Source of the DNA: JBBQTQ01 sp038213135
GTDB taxonomy: Bacteria > Actinomycetota > Thermoleophilia > Gaiellales > Gaiellaceae
Assembly (NCBI GenBank): GCA_038213135.1
Contig: JBBQTQ010000009.1
Coordinates: 1-44,913, forward strand
Length of the DNA: 44,913 nucleotides
Reading direction: 5' to 3'
Positions within the stretch are counted from its first letter, which is position 1. Each line of letters begins with the position of its first letter. Shown here in pieces: positions 15,284 through 23,413 of this stretch. Below the pieces are notes generated by a model, which was not told the origin of the DNA, made no database searches, and saw only the letters and a program-made list of their open reading frames with translations. Both the position numbers and the translations under genes were made by a program.

Positions 15284-15979
15284 CTAGGCCGCGTCTTCCG
15301 CCTCCAGCCGGGGGGCCAGCTCCTCCTGCGAGAGATAGCAGAGCGCCTGGAACGAGCGGCGATGGATCTCCGTCGGGCCGTTCGCGCGCACCAGCGCCGA
15401 GTGCTCGGGGGTGATGTAGCCGACATGCGAGCGGAAGCCGTAGCGCGGGTAAAGCGCATCGAACCGCCGCATCGCCCGGTCGCGGACGACCTTCGCCACG
15501 ATCGACGCGGCCGCGATCGCCGCGCTGCGCTCGTCCCCGTCGACGACCGCGGTGTGCGCCGGCGCGGTCGGGCCGAGCCGAAAGCCGTCGACGAGACATG
15601 CCTCCGCCGGCGGGCAGAGCGGCCGCAGGACCGCCCGCAACCCCTCCAGGTTCGAGCGGTGCAACCCGTTGCGGTCGATGTCTCCCGGCGGCACGACCCG
15701 GACGACGATCTTCTCGGCGCAAGCGACCACCGCCCGGAACAGCTCCTCACGCCGCTCCGGCCCCACTTGCTTCGAGTCGTTCAACAGCGCCAGCGGCCGC
15801 ACGCGGTGATCGCGCAGGCACTCGTAATCGAGGAGCACCCCCGCCACCACCAAGGGCCCCGCCAGACACCCGCGACCCGCCTCGTCGGCTCCCGCTACGA
15901 AGCGGGCGCCGAGCCGGCGGTCAAACCTCAGAAGCTTGTGCCCCGTCTTTCGGAGCTTCTGGCGCTGCCGCGGCGGCAC
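15284..15979 (-). CDS. rnhB: Ribonuclease HII
   Basis: A 231-residue RNase HII that removes ribonucleotides embedded in DNA. Catalytic acidic residues are seen in VAGADEAGRG (Asp-Glu), CLVDGF (Asp) and ASIVAKVVRD (Asp). The KQVGPERREELF and YITPEHSALVRANGPTEIHR segments are also standard. ATG 15979 makes the gene overlap the 3' end of rplS by 59 nt; the basic leader KLLRFDRRLGARFVAGADEA fits actinobacterial homologues, so the overlap is probably real. The stop TAG is followed at once by yraN. Confidence 0.93.
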   Translation of the reverse strand: MPPRQRQKLRKTGHKLLRFDRRLGARFVAGADEAGRGCLAGPLVVAGVLLDYECLRDHRVRPLALLNDSKQVGPERREELFRAVVACAEKIVVRVVPPGDIDRNGLHRSNLEGLRAVLRPLCPPAEACLVDGFRLGPTAPAHTAVVDGDERSAAIAAASIVAKVVRDRAMRRFDALYPRYGFRSHVGYITPEHSALVRANGPTEIHRRSFQALCYLSQEELAPRLEAEDAA

Positions 15980-16346
15980 TCTTCGAGGATACTCGGTCGC
16001 GCGAGATCTTCTCGCGAACGCGCGCCTTCTTCCCCACTTTTTCGCGCAAGTAGTACAACTTCGCGCGGTTCACGTCGCCGATCGACATGACCTCGATCTT
16101 CTCGATCTTCGGCGAATGGAGCGGAAACGTCCGCTCGACACCGACACCGAACGACTGCTTGCGCGCCGTGAAGGTCTCGCGGACGCCGGCGCCCTGCCGC
16201 TTGATGCAGATCCCCTCGAAGACCTGAACGCGTGAGCGCTGACCCTCGATTACGCGGAAATGCACGCGCAGCGTGTCGCCCGCCTTGAACTGCGGGATGC
16301 CGTCGCGCAGCTGGCGACGCTCGAGTTGCTCGATGATCTTGCTCAT
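15921..16346 (-). CDS. rplS: 50S ribosomal protein L19
   Basis: A 141-residue L19, located at the 30S-50S interface. The body shows FKAGDTLRVHFRVIEGQRSR, VQVFEGICIKRQGAGVRETF, and FPLHSPKIEKIEVMSIGDVN followed by RAKLYYLREKVGKKARVRE. About 25 extra residues at the C-terminus are alanine-rich and are the part overlapped by rnhB. The gene comes after lepB, reversing the more usual trmD-rplS-lepB order. Confidence 0.96.
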   Translation of the reverse strand: MSKIIEQLERRQLRDGIPQFKAGDTLRVHFRVIEGQRSRVQVFEGICIKRQGAGVRETFTARKQSFGVGVERTFPLHSPKIEKIEVMSIGDVNRAKLYYLREKVGKKARVREKISRDRVSSKSAAAAAPEAPKDGAQASEV

Positions 16347-16377
16347 GGAAAGACGGCCCCGCGAGGCCGGGGACAGG

Positions 16378-17046
16378 TTAGCGAAAGCCGATTCTGTTCG
16401 GCGGCCAGTAGACCGCGAAAACCTTGCCGATCAGGTTCGCTCGGGGAACCGAACCCCATTCACGCGAGTCACACGACTGGACGCGGTTGTCGCCCATGAA
16501 GAAGTAGTGGCCCTTCGGGACCTGCCAGGTCCCGGTCTGCGCGTCCCGCCGCTGATCCTGGATATACGTCTCGGTCAGCGGATAGAACTTCGTCTGGCCG
16601 GGCTTCTGGATGTAGATGTAGCCCTTCCCGTTCTTCAGCTGCTCCTGGACGATCTCGCCGGGAAGCCCGATCAGCCGCTTCACGAAGGTGCCGCCCGAGC
16701 CGCATTTCTGCGCTGCGAGCGGCGGCGTCTGGAAGACGATGATGTCGCCGCGCGCAGGCGAGGTGAAGTGGTAGATGAAACGGTTCGCGAGCACACGGTC
16801 CGAGAAACGTGCTTCGCAGCCCGACTCCGGACGCGCGCAGTGCAGCGTCGGCTCCATCGACGCGGACGGGATCCGGTACGGATTGACGACCCACGCCTTG
16901 ATCGCGAGCACGATCGCGATCGCGCCGACGATCGTCACGACCCAGTCGATCGCGATCCGCCACCCGCGAGGTAGGCCCTGCGTGAACCGGTCGACGGGAT
17001 TTTTCAAGCCTGGACGCTCCGCCGGTGGCTCTGCTGGCGTCGCCAT
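16378..17046 (-). CDS. lepB: Signal peptidase I
   Basis: A 222-residue type I signal peptidase (family S26) that cleaves signal peptides of exported proteins. One N-terminal membrane helix (IDWVVTIVGAIAIVLAIKAW) precedes the catalytic Ser63 in IPSASMEPT; Lys123 in GGTFVKRLIGLPGE is the general base; box E is GDNRVQSCDSREWG. A Cys pair (residues 70 and 77) lies just after the serine. ATG 17046 overlaps the trmD end by 43 nt. The catalytic domain faces outside. Substrates in this window include the FN3-like protein and the two secreted phosphoesterases. Confidence 0.94.
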   Translation of the reverse strand: MATPAEPPAERPGLKNPVDRFTQGLPRGWRIAIDWVVTIVGAIAIVLAIKAWVVNPYRIPSASMEPTLHCARPESGCEARFSDRVLANRFIYHFTSPARGDIIVFQTPPLAAQKCGSGGTFVKRLIGLPGEIVQEQLKNGKGYIYIQKPGQTKFYPLTETYIQDQRRDAQTGTWQVPKGHYFFMGDNRVQSCDSREWGSVPRANLIGKVFAVYWPPNRIGFR

Positions 17047-17663
17047 TCGTCGATCCTCCCGTGGTCGCCTGAGAGGAGGACGGCGGGCACCGACCAGCCG
17101 CGGAACTCGGCGGGCCGCGTGTAGTGCGGGTATTCGAGACCGCCCGAGAGCTCGCTCGAGAAGCTCTCGAGCCGGTGGGAATCCTCGCTGAGCGCTCCAG
17201 GCAACAGGCGCGCAATCGCGTCCACGACGACCATCGCCGGCAACTCGCCGCCGGAGAGGACGTAGGGGCCGATCGAGATCGCGTCCGAGCAGAGGTGCGT
17301 GAGGATCCGCTCGTCGAAGCCCTCGAAGCGAGCCGAGAGCACCGTCAGCCGCTCCTCGTCCGCAAGCTCCTCGACGACCTCCTGAGTGAGCTGCCGCCCC
17401 TGCGGCGTCAGTGCGACGACACGGTGGTCGGGCACGCCGCCGTAGACGCCGTCGAGCGCGGCCGCGGCCACATCGACGCGCAGGACCATGCCTGCGCCGC
17501 CGCCGTAGGGCTCGTCGTCCACCTGCGCAGCCTTCAGCGGCGTGTAGTCGCGGTAGTTGAACAGTCGCAGCTCGAGCTCGCCGCCGAGGACGGCCGACAC
17601 CGGGCGTCGCTCGGTCTGCCAGCCGAAGGCATGCGGAACCAAGGTGAAGACGTCGATCTGCAT
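17004..17663 (-). CDS. trmD: tRNA (guanine37-N1)-methyltransferase
   Basis: A 219-residue SPOUT methyltransferase that makes m1G37 in tRNAs and prevents +1 frameshifting. It begins MQIDVFTLVPHAFGW and contains DDEPYGGGAGMVLRVD, ALTPQGRQLTQ, and the trefoil-knot segment ISIGPYVLSGGELPAMVVVD. The C-terminal HYTRPAEFRGWSVPAVLLSG followed by DHGRIDEWRR is standard. ATG overlaps the rimM stop by one base (TGATG), so the two are translationally coupled. Confidence 0.96.
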   Translation of the reverse strand: MQIDVFTLVPHAFGWQTERRPVSAVLGGELELRLFNYRDYTPLKAAQVDDEPYGGGAGMVLRVDVAAAALDGVYGGVPDHRVVALTPQGRQLTQEVVEELADEERLTVLSARFEGFDERILTHLCSDAISIGPYVLSGGELPAMVVVDAIARLLPGALSEDSHRLESFSSELSGGLEYPHYTRPAEFRGWSVPAVLLSGDHGRIDEWRRQQSHRRSVQA

Positions 17664-18130
17664 CAGGTGGACTCGGTGAAGCCGGGCGCGACGACGATTG
17701 TGCCTGCGTCGAGGTCGATCTCGCGGACACAAGCCTCGTGCATCGGCAGCGCCAGGCCGGAGTCGAGCTCGAGCACGTCGTTCGCGACGCCCGGCGCGAC
17801 CTCCTGCACGCGGCCGAGTGGACGGCCGCCCTCCTCGACCACTTCGAGGCCGACGAGCTGGTAGGTGTAGTACGAGTCCTCGCCGGGAGCGGGCAGCGCG
17901 GCGCGCGGAACGGTGAGCCAGGCGCCTCGCGGGACCGCCCGGTCGAGCTTCACGATCGGCCGGCCGCGCGCCTGCCTCGCCCCGACGACCTTCGCCGCCT
18001 CGCCGGCGACCCAGAGCGAGGCGCCGACCTCGAACCGGTCTCGCGTCTCGCTCGGATGCTCGATAAAGAAGGAGCCGTCGAGCCCGTGCGGCCTCCCGAC
18101 CCGGCCGACGCGGACGTGGTCGTCAGGCAA
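17663..18130 (-). CDS. rimM: 16S rRNA processing protein RimM
   Basis: A 155-residue 30S maturation factor binding S19. The N-terminal beta-barrel begins VRVGRVGRPHGLDGSFFIEH, and the C-terminal PRC-barrel has YYTYQLVGLEVVEEGGRPLG, then VANDVLELDSG, LPMHEACVREIDLDAGTIVV. The start is probably TTG 18130 (LPDDHVRVG), overlapping the end of the phosphoesterase gene by 8 nt. Longer in-frame starts would translate unrelated arginine-rich sequence antisense to nothing conserved. It is coupled to trmD downstream. Confidence 0.92.
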   Translation of the reverse strand: MPDDHVRVGRVGRPHGLDGSFFIEHPSETRDRFEVGASLWVAGEAAKVVGARQARGRPIVKLDRAVPRGAWLTVPRAALPAPGEDSYYTYQLVGLEVVEEGGRPLGRVQEVAPGVANDVLELDSGLALPMHEACVREIDLDAGTIVVAPGFTEST

Positions 18131-18767
18131 CGAGGCTCTCGAAGTACGAGCTCGCCTCGTCACGCGTGGACTCAGGGATAGGAGCGCCCTCGTACTCGGT
18201 CCGGCGCAGCTCGACATCGGCCCCGAGCAGCGCCCAGTACGCGCCGGGTGCGTCTTCGTAGGGCATGCCGACGCTGCCCGCGTTGACGATTCGATACTCG
18301 TCGACGCGACGATCGGCCTGCATGTGGGTGTGACCGCAGACGACCACGCTCTCCGGGACGCCGCTGAGCAGGTCCCGCACGCGCTCGTCGGGGCTCAGGA
18401 TCGTGAAGATCTCGGTGTCGTTGCGGGGGGTTGCATGGCAGAAGCGAACCGAGCCGAGGCCGTCGACCTCGAGCGTCAGCTGCGCTGGCAGGCCGTAGAG
18501 GAAGTCGATTTGCTCTCCGGTCAGCGTCTCCCGGATCGGGTCGAAGACGCCTGGGGGCGCCACGCCCGGCTCGACGAGGGCGCGCTCGCAGTTGCCGCGG
18601 ACGAAGCGCACGTCGCCACGGGCGCGCAAGCGCTCCAGCGCCTCGGTTGTCTGCTCGCCGCCGACGATGTCGCCACCGACCACGATCAGGTCGGCGTCGA
18701 CCTCCGCGAGCACCGCGTCGAGCGCGGCCAGGTTGCCGTGGATGTCGTAGAGCGCAGCGACCCGCAA
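18123..18767 (-). CDS. Calcineurin-like phosphoesterase (YfcE/MJ0936-like)
   Basis: A 214-residue single-domain metallophosphoesterase. Metal ligands are seen in YDIHGNLAAL, VVGGDIVGG, VRGNCER, FCHATPRND and VCGHTHMQ. It is small, cytoplasmic and of the type that hydrolyses phosphodiesters or bis(p-nitrophenyl) phosphate in vitro; the natural substrate is not evident. The start is TTG 18767 (LRVAALYDIHGN), 4 nt after the khpA stop. It is inserted between khpA and rimM, which are usually adjacent, and overlaps rimM, so it is part of the operon. Confidence 0.88.
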   Translation of the reverse strand: MRVAALYDIHGNLAALDAVLAEVDADLIVVGGDIVGGEQTTEALERLRARGDVRFVRGNCERALVEPGVAPPGVFDPIRETLTGEQIDFLYGLPAQLTLEVDGLGSVRFCHATPRNDTEIFTILSPDERVRDLLSGVPESVVVCGHTHMQADRRVDEYRIVNAGSVGMPYEDAPGAYWALLGADVELRRTEYEGAPIPESTRDEASSYFESLVA

Positions 18768-18771
18768 GCCG

Positions 18772-19014
18772 CTACTCGACGATCTCGAGCAGGACGCGTC
18801 GGCCGGCGCGAGCGGAGCTCGCCCGCACGACGGTCCGCAGCGCCCGGACGATCCTGCCGCCTCGGCCGATCACCTTGCCGACGTCGCCCTCGGCCACGCG
18901 CAGTTGCAGGACGAGCGCGTCGTCCTGCTCGACCTCCTCGACCTCGACCGCCTCGGGCTCGTCGACGAGCTGTCGCGCGAGGTAGACGACGAGATCGGCC
19001 GCAGCACTCGTCAC
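18772..19014 (-). CDS. khpA: KH-domain RNA-binding protein KhpA (YlqC)
   Basis: An 80-residue KH protein, usually next to rpsP and the partner of KhpB/Jag in small-RNA binding and cell-length control. The GxxG loop is in VIGRGGRIVRALRTVVRA. GTG 19014 overlaps the rpsP stop (GTGA), so expression is linked to S16. Confidence 0.93.
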   Translation of the reverse strand: MTSAAADLVVYLARQLVDEPEAVEVEEVEQDDALVLQLRVAEGDVGKVIGRGGRIVRALRTVVRASSARAGRRVLLEIVE

Positions 19015-19259
19015 TTCACCGCGATGTTCTTGATCTTCAACAAGCGCGAGACGGACTCGGTGGGCTGCGCGCCCTTCGAGAGCCAGTCCTTCGCCTTCGC
19101 CTCGTCGATCTCGATCGTCGAGGGGTCGGTCTGCGGGTTGTAGCGGCCGATGATCTCGATGAACTTGCCGTCGCGCGGCGAGCGTGAGTCGGCCGCGACG
19201 ACGCGGTAGATCGGGTTCTTCTTCGACCCGACGCGGGTCAGTCTCAACTTGACAGCCAT
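19011..19259 (-). CDS. rpsP: 30S ribosomal protein S16
   Basis: An 82-residue S16 with the standard opening MAVKLRLTRVGSKKNPIYRV followed by VAADSRSPRDGKFIEIIGRY and NPQTDPSTIEIDEAKAKDWL. It starts 2 nt after the ffh stop and overlaps khpA. Confidence 0.97.
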   Translation of the reverse strand: MAVKLRLTRVGSKKNPIYRVVAADSRSPRDGKFIEIIGRYNPQTDPSTIEIDEAKAKDWLSKGAQPTESVSRLLKIKNIAVK

Positions 19260-19261
19260 TC

Positions 19262-20581
19262 CTACCTCCGGGTGAGTTGTCCAGGCAGCGCGGGCATCTT
19301 GCCCTTCCCGAGCTGCTTCATCATCTTCTCCATCTGCTTGCGTGCGTTCAGCAGGTGGTTGACCTGCTGAACGGTCGTGCCACTGCCGCGGGCGATCCTG
19401 ACCCGGCGCGAGCCGTCGATCAGATGCGGCAGCTGTCGCTCGCGCGGGGTCATCGAGAGCACGATCGCCTCGGTGCGCCCGAGCTCACGCTCGTCGACGT
19501 CGACACCCTTCAGTTGGTTGCCGATGCCGGGGAGCATCTTCAACACCCCCTGGAGCGGCCCCATCTTGCGGAGCATCCGGTAGCTCGTCAGGAAGTCGTC
19601 GAACGTGAACTGGCCTGTAAGCATCCGCCGCTCCAGCTCGGCCTGCTCGTCCTGCTCGACCGCCGCCTCGGCCTTCTCGATCAGGGTCAGCACGTCGCCC
19701 ATGCCGAGGATTCGCGAGGCCATCCGGTCCGGGTGGAAGTACTCGAGCTGGTCGAGCTTCTCGCCGAGGGAGACCAGCTTGATCGGCTTGCCGGTCACAG
19801 CCCTCACGGAGAGTGCTGCGCCGCCGCGGGCATCGCCGTCGAGCTTCGTCAGGAGCACACCGTCGAAGGCGATTCGCTCCTGGAAGGCCTGGGCGACGTT
19901 GACGGCCTCCTGGCCGGTCATTGCGTCGAGGACGAGCAGGACGTTGGTCGGCTTCGTCGCTGCGCGGATCGCCGCCAGCTCGTCCATCAGCGCCTCGTCG
20001 ATCTGGAGGCGGCCCGCGGTGTCGACGATCACGACGTCCTGGCCGTTCTGGCGCGCCTGCTCGACGCCGGCCTTCGCGACCGCCACGGGATCGCCTTCGC
20101 CGCGGTAGACCGGCACCTGGATCTGGCGGCCGAGCTGCTCGAGCTGGTCGATCGCGGCCGGGCGCTGCAAATCGGCCGGGACGAGAGCCGGCGTGCGCTT
20201 CTCCTTGCGGAGGAGCAGCGCCAGCTTCGCGGCGGCAGTCGTCTTACCCGCGCCTTGCAGGCCGGCGAGCAGGATCACCGTCGGCGGCCGGCCGGAGAAC
20301 GCGAGCTTCGAGTCGCCCGAGCCCATGATCGCGGTCAGCTCCTCGTGCACGATCTTCACGACCTGCTGGCCGGGGGTGAGGCTTTTCGTCACCTCGGTCC
20401 CGGTCGCGCGCTCTCTCACCCGGGCCGTGAAGTCCTTCACGACCTCGAAGTGAACGTCGGCTTCGAGCAGCGCGAGACGGATCTCGCGCAGAGCCTTGGC
20501 GACCGTCTCCTCGTCGAGGCGGCCACGGCTTCGTAGGCCGCCGAGAACGGCCTGCAGCTTGTCGGAAAGCGAGTCGAACAC
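19262..20581 (-). CDS. ffh: Signal recognition particle protein Ffh
   Basis: A 439-residue SRP54 GTPase that binds signal sequences at the ribosome and delivers them to FtsY. The N domain occupies ~1-95; the G domain has GLQGAGKTTAAAKLALLLRK, VPADLQRPAAIDQL, DTAGRLQIDEALM and TKLDGDARGG. The M domain (~300-439) has FTFDDFLTSYRMLRKMGPLQ, then GIARGSGT-like RIARGSGTTVQQVNHLLNAR and a methionine-rich EKMMKQLGKGKM tail. ftsY lies only 2.8 kb upstream, separated by two genes. No 4.5S RNA gene was seen in the window. Confidence 0.97.
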   Translation of the reverse strand: MFDSLSDKLQAVLGGLRSRGRLDEETVAKALREIRLALLEADVHFEVVKDFTARVRERATGTEVTKSLTPGQQVVKIVHEELTAIMGSGDSKLAFSGRPPTVILLAGLQGAGKTTAAAKLALLLRKEKRTPALVPADLQRPAAIDQLEQLGRQIQVPVYRGEGDPVAVAKAGVEQARQNGQDVVIVDTAGRLQIDEALMDELAAIRAATKPTNVLLVLDAMTGQEAVNVAQAFQERIAFDGVLLTKLDGDARGGAALSVRAVTGKPIKLVSLGEKLDQLEYFHPDRMASRILGMGDVLTLIEKAEAAVEQDEQAELERRMLTGQFTFDDFLTSYRMLRKMGPLQGVLKMLPGIGNQLKGVDVDERELGRTEAIVLSMTPRERQLPHLIDGSRRVRIARGSGTTVQQVNHLLNARKQMEKMMKQLGKGKMPALPGQLTRR

Positions 20582-20619
20582 CGCCGATCAGTGTACGCAG
20601 TGCCCGATTTCGACTCTGG

Positions 20620-22011
20620 CTAGCCGCCGAAGAGAACTCGGCGGGCTCCGTCCTTCAGCCGGATCGCCAGCACGCGGTGGTTGTTCGTGTCCGCGACGAG
20701 CACGGCGCCGCCGGCGATCGCCAGACCCTCCGGCTCGAAGAACGCAGGCGCGTCGAGCGAGCCGTCTGTGAGCGGGGCTCCGGGCCAGAGCTCCGCGAGG
20801 CGCTCCGGGTCGCCGTTGCCGAAGACCGTGTGGCACTTGCCGCTCGCCGGATCTACCCGGCGGATCTTGTGGTTGAACGTGTCGGCGACGTAGACGCCAC
20901 GTTTCCCGGCCGCAATGCCGATGGGATGCTGCATCAGCACCTCGGTACCCGTGCCGTCGCGGTCGCCGAAGCCGAACAGCTCACCTGAGCCGCAGACCGT
21001 TCGCACGACCGGGTCGCCGCCGAGACCGTCGATCGCCCGGATGCTCGAGATCTCGCTGTCGGCGATGTAGAGCGACGAGCCGAGCACGGCCAGGCCGCTC
21101 GGCTGGGCGAACGCCGCCTCCTCCGCGGGCCCGTCGATGCGCAGCTCGCGCCCGGTACCGGCGAAGACGTCGAACGCCCCGCTCGCGAGGTCGAAGCGCC
21201 AGATCTGGTGCGAGCCGGCCATCGCGACGTAGACCAGGCCGTCGTGCAGCGCGAGATCCCAGGGCGACCGCAGTCCCTCTGCGAGCGTCTCCACCTCGCC
21301 CGAGTCGAGGCTCACCGCGCGCAGCGCATGCGCACCGGTGTCCGCCACGTAGAGCGTCTTGCCCGCGAAGGCGAGTCCGTTCGGGTGGTGGAAGCCGCCG
21401 AAGCGCCGCCGCTCCTCGCCGCGGGTGTCGAGCTCGACGACCTGGTTGTGGCCGGTGTCGGCGACGAAGACCTTCCCGCCGGCAGCGAGCACCTTCCCGG
21501 GGTAGGCGAGCGAGCCGCGCGGAGCCGCTTCGTGGTGGAGCGGCAGCGGCTTGGGGTCGAGGGTTCCGGCGCGCTCCGCCTCGTCGAGCGTCTCGAGGAC
21601 GACGCGGCGAAGCATCGCGGCCACGGGCTCCCCCGCCCCGGCGACGACGATCCGGCCCTCCGGGTCGAGCACCGCGATCGTCGGCCAAGCGCGCACGCCG
21701 AACTGGCGCCAGATCTCCATCCCCGAGTCGATGACGACCGGATGGGTGATCCCGTACCGCGCCACGGCCTGCCTGACCATCTCGGGGTCGCGCTCGTTCG
21801 GAAACTTGGGCGAGTGGACGCCGATCGCGAGAAACGGCGCGTCCTCCAGCTCCCTCTCCAGCGCCGCCAGCACGGGCAGCGTATGTAGGCAGTTGATTCA
21901 GCAGTACGTGAAGAAGTCCAGCAGGACGACCCGGCCGCGGAGCTCCTCGTCCCGCAACGGTCGGATCACGTTCAGCCAGGGGACGTCGGTCGGCAGCGAG
22001 GGCGCCCGCAT
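20620..22011 (-). CDS. Probable selenoprotein: thioredoxin-NHL repeat protein (NHLRC2-like) with in-frame UGA
   Basis: From ATG 22011 the minus strand encodes MRAPSLPTDVPWLNVIRPLR, then an LLDFFTYC strand, then UGA (21900-21898), INCLHTLPVLAALERELED and on without interruption to 20620, 463 residues if UGA is read. The family (thioredoxin fold plus NHL beta-propeller, as in NHLRC2) has a Y-C-C-I-N-C motif here, so UGA replaces the first Cys of the CxxC pair (position 38) and the reading is Y-C-U-I-N-C. A hairpin suited to a bacterial SECIS starts 16 nt further on. Residues ~1-170 are thioredoxin-like; ~175-463 hold repeated VADTGHNQVVEL/VADTFNHKIRRV-type NHL blades. A call starting at GTG 21873 would lose the redox site. 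Nonsense mutation or sequencing error is the alternative, less likely given the exact position. Confidence 0.82.
21862..21881 (-). promoter_or_regulatory. Candidate bacterial SECIS hairpin
   Basis: On the mRNA strand, after UGA and 16 nt, CGCUGCC (21881-21875) pairs with GGCGGCG (21868-21862) with one G-U pair. The 6-nt loop is CGUGCU and contains a GU. The loop begins 23 nt after the UGA, within the ~16-37 nt range of known SelB-binding hairpins. It is inside the coding sequence, as in bacteria generally. GC-rich DNA forms chance hairpins, so the support is moderate. Confidence 0.55.
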
Positions 22012-22021
22012 GGGCGCGAGC

Positions 22022-23356
22022 TTATCCAGTCGGTCGCGGCGGCAGGATCAGCGGCGGGCGCGGCGGCTGGCTGAAGTCGAACTCCCGCTGGAGGTCGCCG
22101 AGCTGCGGAACGCTCTCGCGCACGGTCGGCCGCGGATCCGGGCGTCCGTCGGTCGACGGGTCGAGCCGCTGGCCGCCGAGGAAGTCGTCCTCGATGAACT
22201 TGAGGTAGGCATCGAAGCTGAGCGTCTGGTGGTCGATCACTCCGCGCCTCGCGTACGGACTGATCAGAAGCCCGGGCACCCGGAAGCCGTACCCGTTGCC
22301 GTCGACCTTGGGCGGGATGACGTGGTCGTAGAAGCCGCCCCAGTCGTCCCAGGCGAGGAAGATCGCGGTGCTCGACCAGTTCTTGCTGCGCATGACCGCG
22401 TCGATCAGGCTGGTCACCCGGTACTGGCCGTCGCTGACGAGCCCGGGCGGGTGCTCGCTGTATTTGTTGCTCGGCGCGATCCAGGTGACCGCCGGCAGGC
22501 TGTTGCTGCGCGCCGCCTCGGAGAACTTGGAGATCGGCTGGATGTTGCCGACCTCATTGTCCTGGTGGACGGTGACGAAGTCAGGCAGCGGGTTCCAGAT
22601 CTCCGGCGTCCCGACCTTTTGCGGCTTCGAGCCGCAGACCATCGCGTCGTCGTCGCAGTCGGGCTGGGTGCCCTGGTCGACGTAGTAGCGCCAGGAGACG
22701 TGGTTCTTGTGGAGCAGGTAGGTGACGTCCGTCCAGCCGTAGTCGGGTTGGGTCGGACTCGCTTCGGTGTCGGGCTTGCCGAGCGTGCTCGTGCAGGTCG
22801 TCGCGTCGAGCGGGTTCGAGCAGGTCGCCGACCAGCCGGAGACCATGAACAGGTGCGAGGGCAGGCTCCAGGAGGCGTCCGGCTCGAACATCCTGTCCTG
22901 GAGGACGAAGTTCTTCGCGTAGGCCCAGTAGTTCGGGATGTCCTGCGCAGTCTTGTAGCCCATCACGTCGTGGGCGTTCGGGCTCCCACAGATCGGGTTG
23001 TCGGGGTGCTGCTTGCACCCCTTCTTGCCGCCCATCTCGGCCTGCCCGATGAACCCGTCCAGCTTGCCGCCGTTGAGATCGGCGACGAAGGCATCGGCGC
23101 TGTGCGGGCCCCCGTGGTTGAGGTCGTTCGGGTCGTGGAAGGGCGCGACGCATTGGCCGTTAGCCGGGTCGGGGACGCAGACGCCGGCGGGCAGGCCATT
23201 TGCACCGGGGTAGGTGCCGAAGTACTGGTCGAAGGAGCGGTTCTCTTGCATGATCACGATCACGTGCTGGATCTTGTGGATGCCCGTCGGCGCGGGCGTG
23301 TGCGGGTGGCCGGCGAGGGCCGCGGCGGCGAAGAGCGCAGTGAGGAGCGATCCCAT
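22022..23356 (-). CDS. Secreted phosphoesterase (phospholipase C/acid phosphatase family)
   Basis: A 444-residue PF04185-type phosphoesterase, the family of bacterial non-specific phospholipase C and AcpA. After a short signal peptide (MGSLLTALFAAAALAG) come HVIVIMQENRSFDQYFGTYP (catalytic Asn/Thr region and metal site), SLPSHLFMVSGW, NKYSEHPPG and the metal-binding AWDDWGGFYDHV. A proline-rich tail closes it. Likely substrates are phospholipids or phosphate esters outside the membrane. It ends 10 nt before the NHL protein gene and is probably cotranscribed with it. It sits between ftsY and ffh as a non-housekeeping insertion. Confidence 0.9.
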   Translation of the reverse strand: MGSLLTALFAAAALAGHPHTPAPTGIHKIQHVIVIMQENRSFDQYFGTYPGANGLPAGVCVPDPANGQCVAPFHDPNDLNHGGPHSADAFVADLNGGKLDGFIGQAEMGGKKGCKQHPDNPICGSPNAHDVMGYKTAQDIPNYWAYAKNFVLQDRMFEPDASWSLPSHLFMVSGWSATCSNPLDATTCTSTLGKPDTEASPTQPDYGWTDVTYLLHKNHVSWRYYVDQGTQPDCDDDAMVCGSKPQKVGTPEIWNPLPDFVTVHQDNEVGNIQPISKFSEAARSNSLPAVTWIAPSNKYSEHPPGLVSDGQYRVTSLIDAVMRSKNWSSTAIFLAWDDWGGFYDHVIPPKVDGNGYGFRVPGLLISPYARRGVIDHQTLSFDAYLKFIEDDFLGGQRLDPSTDGRPDPRPTVRESVPQLGDLQREFDFSQPPRPPLILPPRPTG

Positions 23357-23413
23357 GAGGTGTGTAGTACCGGCGGCTCGTAAGGTCGAGCGCAGCCGGA
23401 CGTAAAGAGCTCG

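Noticed and set aside
21898..21900. UGA in the NHL gene taken as an ordinary nonsense mutation
   Set aside because: It falls exactly on the redox Cys, the rest of the frame is intact and a SECIS-like hairpin follows. I keep mutation or sequencing error only as an alternative.
21551..23383. 610-codon open frame antisense to the NHL and phospholipase genes
   Set aside because: Composition typical of antisense frames; the minus-strand proteins are well supported.
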